Source: Branchinecta lynchi (lineage: Eukaryota > Arthropoda > Branchiopoda > Anostraca > Branchinectidae). From it: DNA of 64,000 bases. This document shows positions 56,641 to 64,000 of the stretch, in pieces (position 1 is the first letter of the stretch; every line of letters begins with the position of its first letter). The DNA lies in assembly GCA_023053575.1 (NCBI GenBank), contig JAKZAP010000012.1, positions 22,432,780 to 22,496,779 of the forward strand. Direction: 5' to 3'. The notes beneath the pieces were generated by a model. That model worked only from the letters and a program-made list of their open reading frames with translations, made no database searches and was not told the origin of the DNA. A program made the translations under genes and the position numbers.

Positions 56641-58305
56641 TATGGCACTTGCCCTTCGGCCAAGTGCCATATAGCGATCGCAATTTCTGTCCGTCCGTCG
56701 GTCTGTCGGTCTGTCGGTCTGTCGGTCTGTCGGTCTGTCGGTCTGTCGGTCTGTCCAGGTTTTGCTAGTTCGGGCACTTCCACATAAGCTAGGATGATAA
56801 AACTTGGCAGGCATATCAGGGACCCCAAATGATTAAGTTGGAAATAGTCACTTCCCCGATCCGAGCACCGTGGGGGGAGTGGAGGGAGGGGGAATCCGGA
56901 ATCTTGAGTTATTTTTAACTTTTGAACGGGTGATCGGATCTCGATGAAACTTGATATTTGGAACGACCTCATGCCTCAGACGACCCACTTAAAATCCGGA
57001 CCGGATCCGGTGACTTTTGGGGGAAGCTGGAGGGGGCAACCGGAAATCTTGGGAAACGCTATGAGTGGAGGGATCGAGATGAAACTTGGTGGGAAGACAC
57101 CTAGCAAACACTAGATACATCGTTGACATAACCGAGCCGATTCGGGCACTGTGGGGGGGAGTGGAGGGAGGGGGAATCCGGAATCTTGAGGTATTTATAA
57201 CTTTTGAACGGGTGATCGGATCTCGATGGAACTTGATATTTGGAAAGACCTCATGCCTCAGACGACCTACTTAAAATCCGGACCGGATCCGGTGACTTTT
57301 GGGGGGAGCTGGAGGGGGCAACCGGAAATCTTTGGAAACGCTATGAGTGGAGGGATCGAGATGAAACTTGGTGGGAAGACACCTAGCAAACACTAGATAC
57401 ATCATTGACATAACCGAGCCGATTCGGGTACTGTGGGGGGAGTAGAGGGAGGGGGAATCCGGAATCTTGAGGTATTTATAACTTTTGAACGGGGGATCGG
57501 ATCTCGATGGAACTTGATATTTGGAAAGACCTCATCCCTCAGACGACCCACTTAAAATCTGGACCGGATCCGGTGACTTTTGGGGGGAGCTGGAGGGGGC
57601 AACCGGAAATCTTGGGAAACGCTATGAGTGGAGGGATCGAGATGAAACTTGGTGGGAAGACACCTAGCAAACACTAGATACATCATTGACATAACCGAGC
57701 CGATTCGGGTACTGTGGGGGGAGTAGAGGGAGGGGGAATCCGGAATCTTGAGGTATTTATAACTTTTGAACGGGTGATCGGATCTCGATGGAACTTGATA
57801 TTTGGAAAGACCTCATCCCTTAGACGACCCACTTAAAATCTGGACCGGATCCGGTGACTTTTGGGGGGAGCTGGAGGGGGCAACCGGAAATCTTTGGAAA
57901 CGCTATGAGTGGAGGGATCGAGATGAAACTTGGTGGGAAGACACCTAGCAAACACTAGATACATCATTGACATAACCGAGCCGATTCGGGCACTGTCGGG
58001 GGAGTGGAGGGAGGGGGAATCCGGAATCTTGAGGTATTTATAACTTTTGAACGGGTGACCGGATCTCGATGAAACTTGATATTTGGAAAGGCCTCATGCC
58101 TCAGACGACCCACTTAAAATCCGGACCGGATCCGGTGACTTTTGGGGGGAGCTGGAGGGGAGAACCGGAAATATTGGAAAACGCTATGAGTGGAGGGATC
58201 GAGATGAAACTTGGTGGGAAGACACCTAGCAAACACTAGATATATCATTGACATAACCGAGCCGTGCTTACTCGTAACAAGTGCCATATGAGCTCGTAGC
58301 TCTTG
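56641..58305 (+). mobile_element. Hairpin-ended tandem-unit family, copy 3 (homogeneous)
   Basis: Begins with the hairpin ATGGCACTTG...CAAGTGCCAT, then a (TCGGTCTG)n minisatellite at 56697-56755, then five units of 280-282 bp (marker GTGGGGGGAGT at 56870, 57151, 57433, 57714, 57994). Ends CAAGTGCCATATGAGCTCGT then AGCTCTTGTT. The units differ at only a few percent, unlike copies 1 and 2, so the array has been expanded or homogenised recently. Confidence 0.88.
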
Positions 58306-59462
58306 TTCTGGTATAGTATGGCAAAAACGAGGTTTCCGGTCCCTGCCGTAGACGTTTCGCTTACACCAGCTTGTCAAAAAGCGATTTTGAATTTCCCCTC
58401 GAAATTCAGCAAAAACTACAGAAGCCGCAAGGGGTGGATGGACTTTTTACTTTAGGGGTTACTATACAGTACAGTCTGTACATTTTGCCGTGATGATGTG
58501 CACTTTAAGGGCGCTAGAGATTCATCTGTAATGAACACTCCTTAAGCATAAATGATGATAAGCTCATTGGTATCATTAAATGTTATTTTGCTCAAAATTA
58601 CTGTTTTTATTTTAAGAAATTCAGTTGTGAGCAAAACACTTGGGGCAAAAATTATCATGGGCCCTTGTGGATCATGAACATATTATATTATACTTAATAT
58701 ACTGTTACTATACAGTGACATCGTGAGTCAAATAGGTTACCGGGATGCATTTTGAAGTTCATTCTTACTGCCCAAGTGAGATTCGATGCAAAAATGCTTG
58801 CATGTATTAACGGGGTATTGTGTTAATTTGTTCCCTTTGAGAACTTGACTTATATAAGTAATGGCGCAGACAGGGGTTTTGCGGCCGGATTTTCTGCTCT
58901 TTCAGCATTAGACTGGAGATTTTTCTGTGGAATTGATTAATGATCTGGGAATCGTAGGCGATTTCTTCCCACTTCTTCTAGTTTATGATTTTTATTCACC
59001 AGTGTCTGGTGTTTCCTCGACAGAGGATGTTGGTATCACCATCTTCCAGTAAGTTCTTATTAGAACCATAGCTTAATCATCTAGGCTCCCAACCAACTTA
59101 AGATTAATCCGCAGTAATGAGGTCAAACAAGCCACAGACAAGGCCGACAACGGGTATAAGACTACGGAGCAGTCAACAGTGAGTTTTAAAACGGTTTATA
59201 GGAAATACAGAGACCACAAGTGAATGCTCGGCGATGAAGAACGCAGCTCGAGATAATGACAGAATAAGCAGGATTGCTAGCAGACACTTCTCTTTTCCGG
59301 CATATAGCCAAGCCAGAATTCCTAACAACGTTTTGGTCCGGATCCGATGGATATGTATAGCCTGTGGAGTTTGGATGTTAATATTTCATCAATGAAGTTG
59401 TACGTAGGGGTCTGTTATGGTAGACACAGAATTCATTTAACTGGGCTCCGGACTGGGATAAT
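58306..59462. other. Unique sequence, no supported gene
   Basis: A 46-base candidate between TTTTTATTCACCAG and GTAAGTTC (59003-59048) has good splice-like edges but nothing else supports it. Confidence 0.4.
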
Positions 59463-59565
59463 CTTAAAGTTTAACCGAAAAGGGCTGGGATTTGACAATC
59501 TAGTTACCAATCACTTATTCCCTAAAGTTGGCTTGAAGACCCGCTGAAAATGGGTTACTTCGCTG

Positions 59566-59747
59566 CAGGCCCGTATCCAGGAATTTATTTCGGGGGGGGG
59601 GGGGGGGGGGGGGGGTTTGCCTGTGGTCGGACAAGAAAGTACAAAAAACACATAGATCAGAGGAAAAAGCCTATACAAATGATTATTTTTGCATGTTTCG
59701 GAAGGGGGGGGTCAACCCCCTAACCCCCCCCCCTGGATACGGCCTTG
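59566..59747. mobile_element. hAT-like MITE, CAGGCCCGTATCCAGG ends (182 bp)
   Basis: Ends CAGGCCCGTATCCAGG and CCTGGATACGGCCTTG. The 8-bp flanks CTTCGCTG (59558-59565) and CTTCACTG (59748-59755) match at 7 of 8. Poly-G at 59593-59614 and poly-C near 59728. Confidence 0.82.
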
Positions 59748-59901
59748 CTTCACTGTTCCGCTATTCGTGAACAATCGAGTTTCAGATAGTGGAATATCCG
59801 TGTGATTCGTCGTACCTCTATGCGCTTCGTTGTATGTCTTACTAGAAAGCTTTATGATTTTTTTTTTTCAGGCACTAAGCAATCTTCACCAATCTCACCA
59901 C

Positions 59902-60230
59902 TACACTGTCAGAAGTTCCATAACAGATAACACGAGGATGCGCGGTTTCAACAGATAATGCGTAACAGATAACACTTCCGATGTTATCTGTTGTGTTCAC
60001 AATGTTATGAAGAACGAAAACCCGCCAAAAAGTATCTGCTGAGTTTTCCGACATCATGACGATAAGGAATAAAGTCAGAAGATCCTTTTTTGGCTCTTCC
60101 TAACAAAGCTTTCAAGTATTGCATAGCGTTTTCAAGTACAACAGATAACATCCGAAGTGTTATCTGTTACGCATTATCTGTTGAAACCGCGCATCCTCGT
60201 GTTATCTGTTATGAAACTTCTGACAGTGTA
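59902..60230. mobile_element. MITE, CACTGTCAGAAGTT family, best-preserved copy
   Basis: Ends TACACTGTCAGAAGTTCCAT and ATGAAACTTCTGACAGTGTA; long arms containing GGATGCGCGGTTTCAACAGA. TA at both edges fits a Tc1/mariner-like target. Confidence 0.88.
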
Positions 60231-60430
60231 CCAACTGAAAAGCCGCGTTTGTGTTGAGATTAAAATTCCCGCGTCATAGTAGAATTTTCGTTGTGGGGAC
60301 AGCCGCACATATTCCGAACGTCATAAGTAGAGTAGATTGTGGAAAAAAAAAATCCTTTGCAGAATCCAAATAATTCAGTGTATCCAGCTAATGACACAAA
60401 AATAAGTTGACTTTTCACTTAAACTTTAAG

Positions 60431-60799
60431 TAGTGTCCAGGATCGTTCAGTCTTGATATAAGTATGTAGTGGCGTAATTTAGTTACTGTGGTATCCTATA
60501 AGAAAGCTTTCAATTTCATACTATCAGTTTTCAAAAAAATTTCGTGACTGTTCGCAAGTAGTATATAATCGCCGCTCCCACTCCACCCTCCCCCCAATTT
60601 CAAAACCCCATTTTAACATCAATTTCTTAAATTTTAACATCCTTTTTACCAAATTATCCCCCTTTTTAAGAACATTTTTATTTTCTTACTTCCAAAATAA
60701 AGGATACAAGAAATGAGAATATTACCCTTTACTACATATAAAATACTACAATATACTACTACTTCTTTTTTTTTACATTTTTCATTTTTCATTCAACTA
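60431..60799. other. Transition into the virus-like block
   Basis: A C-rich patch (CTCCCACTCCACCCTCCCCC at about 60577-60597) ends the repeat landscape. From about 60600 the sequence is A/T-rich with no CCGG-type repeats. The element's left terminus probably lies here, but no terminal inverted repeat can be verified from one end. Confidence 0.45.
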
Positions 60800-61108
60800 T
60801 TACTGAGTAAACAGTTCTAAATCCACATATGTTTCTTTGTTCTTGTTTTCGCGTACAATCGGTTGCAAAACTAGATTTTTCTTTAAAAGTAATTCGTTAG
60901 CAATGGCATTATATTTCTGAGTTATAAACAAATCACATGGTTTGTCATTATGATTAATAACTACAACCAACTTATCACCATATTTTGTCTTAGCAATTCT
61001 CATTTTAACAATAGTATATTTCAATCCTAGAACTAGTTCTTCTTTCCTGATTGTCTCATTGTATTTATTCATTCTGATTGTATTCAAGACTTCCTTTGTG
61101 GACTCCAT
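60800..61108 (-). CDS. Small viral protein, possible OB-fold / ssDNA-binding-like (102 aa)
   Basis: The ATG at 61106-61108 is chosen because it lies in the CCTAATAAATG context shared by the neighbouring genes, 37 bases after the capsid gene. The protein has an N-terminal helix-like part (STKEVLNTIRMNKYNE), then LGLKYTIVKMRIAKTKYGDK followed by LVVVI, alternating hydrophobic strands around a K-T-K-YGDKL turn, then a helix with YNAIANELLLKKN and an acidic end. The strand pattern and the T-K-YG motif recall small OB-fold or nucleic-acid-binding proteins in related elements. That assignment is inference; no catalytic residues are visible. It is the last gene of the visible block. Confidence 0.55.
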   Translation of the reverse strand: MESTKEVLNTIRMNKYNETIRKEELVLGLKYTIVKMRIAKTKYGDKLVVVINHNDKPCDLFITQKYNAIANELLLKKNLVLQPIVRENKNKETYVDLELFTQ

Positions 61109-61116
61109 TTATTAGG
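61106..61116 (-). promoter_or_regulatory. CCTAATAAATG start motif, 102-aa gene
   Basis: Eight bases directly before and including the ATG match the other three start sites of the block; resembles the poxvirus-type late TAAATG element. Confidence 0.5.
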
Positions 61117-61145
61117 GGATGATTTTATTAAATAAAAATCCAGAC

Positions 61146-62519
61146 TCACAAACTCACATACATATTTTTATTGATAATACCTAATGTAGCTTTTCTTTCA
61201 TAATATATAACACAGTAAATATTATATGGTACAGGCTGAGCGTGTTTTAATGTTAAACTTATTTCAATATCAGCAGTTGTTCCATTATATATACTTGATT
61301 CGTGTTTGGAAACATCGAAACAGAATAGTGGATATACTTCTTTAAATTCTTCTATACTAACAACACTACCAGTATCAAATGCTAATTGCTTATAGCCCAA
61401 ATGTATGAACCTATTGTAAAGATTTGAGTATTTACATTTCTCATCGCTAAAGTCGCATTTGAGTGGTTCTTCAGGATATTTATCTCCATTAATTCTAAGT
61501 TCTATGTCTGTTAAATTCATATGATCAAACACCATATTATTCATTAATTGATTGTTATGCTTTTCATTTTTCTGTAACATCACAACGATTTTTGTAGGAC
61601 TATTTCTCTCAGACACAACTTTCCAGGTGTGCTCCTTATTCTGACTAACATCGCTTTTATAAGTATTACATGCTTCCCACATCAGATTATGCTTTTTATC
61701 CTTAGCAAGACCCTTTTCTAATTCACTCATCATTTCGATACTAGGAGCTACAATAGGGATCTTCCAGGATAAATACTCGATAACTACTTTGAAATTAGTA
61801 TTTCCATTTCTTATAATCATGTTGTTATCATCATTTCTTCTTAGAAATAATTTATGCGATGCACCTCTGAAGAATCGTTTGTTTCCTTTCAGAAATCCAA
61901 ACAATTCTGATAATGGTAAATACATATTTACTAATTTACTGCTCTTTGTTCTGTTGTATCTTTTTTCAAATCCTTTATTATAATTATTATTATTTCTCAA
62001 ACTGACTGTTCCACCCCCTGCTGCAGCCCCTGCAGCCCCTGCTACTACTGGAGTTGCAGTAAACGAAGCAATAACAGGATTAATTTCTTTTCCTTGATTA
62101 TAATCCTTATACCAGAAATGATTTCTTGCTGCACTTCTAGAATAATCATCAGAGTATTCAATCAACTTTGTAACGGTAGTTGTAATACCAACATGATTAA
62201 TTTTTTCAACCGATTCATCGTTTATTACATACTCAGCGGTACTGAATAAATTAAATCCATTATTCGTTAAAGTAGCAACATCGGTTGCAGCTATAGGAGT
62301 CCCATCTTGGTTTACTATTCTTACACTGACATCAAGATAACTTTCACTTGGATAAAACCAAGAATCTAATTTCTTTGTTACGAATTCAAACTCTGATTTA
62401 TTAGATACATTCACATCTGTTTCTCGAATTTCTTTAAATTCATATTTAACCACTGTTTCATCCACAAGCGGTTCATCAAAAATGTTCCATTGCGGACTGA
62501 TAACTTTATTTACTGCCAT
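61146..62519 (-). CDS. Major capsid protein, double jelly-roll, F54H12.2-like (457 aa)
   Basis: The family ('uncharacterized protein F54H12.2-like' in invertebrate genomes) is regarded as the hexon-type capsid protein of adintoviruses and Polinton relatives. Visible signature blocks: SYLDVSVRIVNQDGTPI (60-76), NGFNLFSTAEYVIN (87-100), YSDDYSRSAARNHFWYKD (122-139), MYLPLSELFGFL (199-210), WKIPIVAPS (252-260), WEACNTY (281-287), TWKVV (298-302), MVFDHMNLTDIELRINGDKY (329-348), EVYPLFCFDVS (394-404) and PYNIYCVIYYERK (431-443). These correspond to both jelly-roll halves in order. A Gly/Ala-rich loop (VAGAAGAAAGGG, 159-170) is unusual and may be a surface loop. It would self-assemble into capsid facets. 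The ATG has the TTATATAAATG context. No break seen. Confidence 0.85.
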   Translation of the reverse strand: MAVNKVISPQWNIFDEPLVDETVVKYEFKEIRETDVNVSNKSEFEFVTKKLDSWFYPSESYLDVSVRIVNQDGTPIAATDVATLTNNGFNLFSTAEYVINDESVEKINHVGITTTVTKLIEYSDDYSRSAARNHFWYKDYNQGKEINPVIASFTATPVVAGAAGAAAGGGTVSLRNNNNYNKGFEKRYNRTKSSKLVNMYLPLSELFGFLKGNKRFFRGASHKLFLRRNDDNNMIIRNGNTNFKVVIEYLSWKIPIVAPSIEMMSELEKGLAKDKKHNLMWEACNTYKSDVSQNKEHTWKVVSERNSPTKIVVMLQKNEKHNNQLMNNMVFDHMNLTDIELRINGDKYPEEPLKCDFSDEKCKYSNLYNRFIHLGYKQLAFDTGSVVSIEEFKEVYPLFCFDVSKHESSIYNGTTADIEISLTLKHAQPVPYNIYCVIYYERKATLGIINKNMYVSL

Positions 62520-62528
62520 TTATATAAG
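62517..62528 (-). promoter_or_regulatory. CTTATATAAATG start motif, capsid gene
   Basis: TATA-like sequence ending in the start codon; the 30-base gap to the gene before holds only this and A/T-rich sequence. Confidence 0.5.
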
Positions 62529-62549
62529 AAAGAAATTATTAAATAAAAC

Positions 62550-62906
62550 TTATTTCAGAATCTTTAATCCATTGCCAGTCATTAACGTTTTGATCAAGTC
62601 CTGACTTCTTTGGTTTAAAATCCTTTTATTTGTACCGATAAGATCCTTCATCGATTTTTTGTTTCCAATTACATCAATGAGTTCTTTCTTGTTTACATCG
62701 ATCAGATCTTTCCCATATTCTATTGCTCTGTTTTTCAACAACTCAAATCTCGGTTTAATAATATTATTATACATTGACATAGCCCCATCTTTTATTTGTT
62801 TTGCTGACGTTTGAAATAACTGGGAATTAACAATGTTTTTGAATACACTACCGATTCCACTTCCATACTGCTTTTTATAAAGTAATCGCTTATTATTAAT
62901 CAACAT
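62550..62906 (-). CDS. Small basic virion protein, pX-like candidate (118 aa)
   Basis: Located between penton-like and capsid genes. The N-terminus is basic (NNKRLLYKKQ), followed by a glycine turn and short amphipathic stretch QYGSGIGSVFKNIVNSQL (13-30), then Lys-rich amphipathic helices to the end (KDGAMSMYNNIIKPRFELLK, GKDLIDVNKKELID, ILNQRSQDLIKTLM). Adenovirus core/pVI-type and adintovirus pX-like proteins share the layout 'basic start, GSG-turn, amphipathic segment' and act in genome condensation or membrane disruption. The similarity is of layout and position, not of a firm motif, so function is inferred. Length fits. ATG in CCTATAAATG context. Overlaps nothing. Confidence 0.55.
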   Translation of the reverse strand: MLINNKRLLYKKQYGSGIGSVFKNIVNSQLFQTSAKQIKDGAMSMYNNIIKPRFELLKNRAIEYGKDLIDVNKKELIDVIGNKKSMKDLIGTNKRILNQRSQDLIKTLMTGNGLKILK

Positions 62907-62913
62907 TTATAGG
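62904..62913 (-). promoter_or_regulatory. CCTATAAATG start motif, 118-aa gene
   Basis: Same motif as at the other three starts; lies 32 bases after the penton-like stop, with AATAAA in the gap. Confidence 0.5.
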
Positions 62914-62938
62914 TAAATAATTTTATTTCACTAATCCT

Positions 62939-63661
62939 TTAAGCTTTTCTTAAATGCAGTACGTATCCAACGTTATCACCATTCAAATCGATAGGTCTTC
63001 CCAACTGATCAGTAATTGTCATTCTCAAGGAGTAAATAAAGTCTTTTGTATTAATAGGAAGGTAGATTAATTGTCTAGGATTCTCAACAATTTGACAACC
63101 CGGTTCTGTATTCGGAACAAATGTCCAAATGACATCTGATTTACTTTTGTTTACGATAGAACTGTTTACAAGAGAGCAGTGAATTTGTATTTTATCAACG
63201 CTTCTTGTTATATTCGGAAGCTTTGTACCTTCATTGATTTTCTTAGATATCTCACTATCCTTCTCAAATCCTAAAATCTGACACAAGTCACTATTAAATC
63301 TAAACACATATTTTTCTTGTAATAGTATGACAAATCTCATAGATGCTGGATTGGATGAAATTACAATAGGACATTTGTCTTTTGGGGTATCAAAATACTG
63401 ACACAAAAAATAATTCAAACAATCATCGTTATACATCCCATTAGGAATAGTAACATTCATCCATTCTGTTGCATTATTATCTTCATCTTTCCTGTATTGA
63501 AATGTATTATTTCCAAATTTATCACTTATATTATGCCATGAATACCACAAAGTACACTGATTCAAACCTATTTCATAATCACAATTACGGTTCAATTCGA
63601 TTGGTTGACTAAATGTTATATCAATGATACTTTCATTACCTTCAATGTTTAACAACACCAT
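62939..63661 (-). CDS. Penton-like / vertex capsid protein (240 aa)
   Basis: Matches a protein family regularly found beside F54H12.2-like capsid genes. Visible blocks: IDITFSQPIELNRNCDYEIG (13-32), NTFQYR (52-57), MNVTIPNGMY (68-77, the 'TIP.G.Y' block), CLNYFLCQYF (81-90), FRFNSDLCQILGF (120-132), PNITRSVDKIQIHCSLVN (149-166), PGCQIV (187-192), LIYLPIN (198-204) and the ending MTITDQLGRPIDLNGDNVGY then VLHLRKA. The family pattern is that of a single jelly-roll; a vertex (penton base) role is inferred from size and synteny. The ATG sits in TTCTAATAAATG, and the preceding gene's stop codon lies within the same motif. Confidence 0.72.
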   Translation of the reverse strand: MVLLNIEGNESIIDITFSQPIELNRNCDYEIGLNQCTLWYSWHNISDKFGNNTFQYRKDEDNNATEWMNVTIPNGMYNDDCLNYFLCQYFDTPKDKCPIVISSNPASMRFVILLQEKYVFRFNSDLCQILGFEKDSEISKKINEGTKLPNITRSVDKIQIHCSLVNSSIVNKSKSDVIWTFVPNTEPGCQIVENPRQLIYLPINTKDFIYSLRMTITDQLGRPIDLNGDNVGYVLHLRKA

Positions 63662-63669
63662 TTATTAGA
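63659..63669 (-). promoter_or_regulatory. TCTAATAAATG start motif, penton-like gene, overlapping upstream stop
   Basis: The TAA of the upstream ORF (63665-63667) is part of this motif, leaving three bases between stop and ATG. Confidence 0.5.
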
Positions 63670-64000
63670 AATATTTTTTATATATTGAATTGTAATATCT
63701 CTTCGTAAGAAATTTATTTCGCATTAACGAATCCAAAATATCAATAGCTTCATTTCTCACCTCATCAGATGTATTTCCGTTTACTCTGCTACCTATCAAA
63801 GTGTATAATTTTGAAATCATTTCATCACAATTCATAAATATTCCAGTTCCTTGTTGTCTGATAAAGGGTATACTAGATTGAATTTTTTTTAATCTATCCT
63901 TATAGTCTTGTATAAATAAAATAATTTGATCATACTTATTCGAACTATAACTTTTACTTTTCAGACCACCATAACTTTGACTTATAGATGTTAAATAATT
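63665..64000 (-). CDS. C-terminal 111 aa of an unknown viral-block protein (5' part outside window)
   Basis: The minus-strand frame is open from the right edge to TAA at 63665-63667. It reads SYGGLKSKSYSSNKYDQII near the edge, then a polar helical stretch (FIQDYKDRLKKIQSS), FIRQQGTGIF, and ends VRNEAIDILDSLMRNKFLTK then RYYNSIYKKYF. The ending (ILD.L...K.......YY..IYK.YF) looks like a three-helix C-terminal module. I do not recognise a function. It is directly followed by the penton-like gene, so it probably belongs to the same late/morphogenesis set. Lys/Ser/Asn-rich codon use matches its neighbours and not the flanking repeats. Confidence 0.7.
   Translation of the reverse strand, partial: NYLTSISQSYGGLKSKSYSSNKYDQIILFIQDYKDRLKKIQSSIPFIRQQGTGIFMNCDEMISKLYTLIGSRVNGNTSDEVRNEAIDILDSLMRNKFLTKRYYNSIYKKYF

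Larger units (their letters stand above)
59463..60430. mobile_element. MITE, CTTAAAGTTTAA family, copy C, carrying two other MITEs
   Basis: Ends CTTAAAGTTTAACCGAAAAG and CTTTTCACTTAAACTTTAAG are near-perfect inverses. Comparison with copies A and B shows clean insertions at 59566-59747 and 59902-60230. Confidence 0.85.
60600..64000 (-). mobile_element. Integrated mid-sized dsDNA virus / Polinton-like element (partial)
   Basis: Five tightly packed minus-strand ORFs in AT-rich DNA encode a double-jelly-roll-type capsid protein, a penton-like protein, a small basic virion-like protein and two small unknowns. This cluster is characteristic of adintoviruses and related Polinton/Maverick elements of animals. 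All visible genes are intact. DNA polymerase B, integrase, packaging ATPase and protease are not in the window and would be expected to the right. Whether this is a fixed integrant, an active transposon or a virus cannot be told here. Confidence 0.75.

Noticed and set aside
59003..59048. 46-base exon candidate between CACCAG and GTAAGTTC
   Set aside because: Too short to assess; no partner exons with matching phase were found nearby.
61789..61983. Plus-strand 64-aa ORF opposite the capsid gene
   Set aside because: It is the antisense shadow of a strongly supported coding sequence.

Overview
The window looks like a repeat-dense stretch of nuclear genome from an invertebrate animal; the species cannot be named from the sequence. 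This rests on exon-like blocks with GT/AG splice signals, several lineages of non-LTR retrotransposon (LINE), tRNA-derived SINE-like heads, many non-autonomous DNA transposons with target-site duplications (TSDs) still visible, and an AT-rich block of virus-type capsid genes. There are no bacterial-style operons, rRNA genes or CRISPR arrays.

Layout. 1-3296: CR1-like LINE, broken by one frameshift between endonuclease and reverse transcriptase. 3.3-14 kb: first of three foldback elements, copies of an unclassified 1.0-1.3 kb 'GGGATCCC' repeat, a hAT-type MITE. 14.0-14.2 kb: a good internal exon. 14.2-17.3 kb: a MITE apparently split by two larger insertions, one holding a fresh 435-bp tandem duplication. 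17.5-22.3 kb: MITEs and a SINE-like unit. 22.3-25.1 kb: tandem repeats ending in eight near-identical 178-bp satellite units. 25.7-26.7 kb: RTE-like LINE relic. 28.7-30.4 kb: a 1.7-kb foldback element built of hairpin units, with a 9-bp TSD. 31-33.7, 46.4-48.3 and 56.6-58.3 kb: three copies of a family with hairpin ends and tandem units. 34-37.9 kb: LINE 3' ends, one split by a GGGATCCC element. 38.5-39.1 kb: a probable terminal exon, phase-compatible with the exon at 14 kb, implying a 24-kb intron filled with mobile elements. 41.6-42.5 kb: LINE 3' end with a zinc knuckle. 43-46 kb: MITEs. 51.06-52.56 kb: 5'-truncated CR1-like LINE with an open reverse transcriptase, inserted in a duplicated segment whose other copy shows the empty site. 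53-60.4 kb: more repeats, including nested hAT MITEs and a MITE carrying two other MITEs.

60.8-64.0 kb is different: AT-rich, gene-dense, all on the minus strand. In transcription order it holds the end of an unknown ORF, a 240-aa penton-like protein, a 118-aa basic protein resembling small core or membrane-active virion proteins, a 457-aa double-jelly-roll-type major capsid protein of the F54H12.2-like (adintovirus/Polinton-related) family, and a 102-aa protein of possible OB-fold type. Gaps are about 1-37 bases, and all four visible start codons sit in the same TAATAAATG/TATAAATG context. This is best read as the morphogenesis module of an integrated mid-sized linear dsDNA virus or Polinton-like element running off the right edge.
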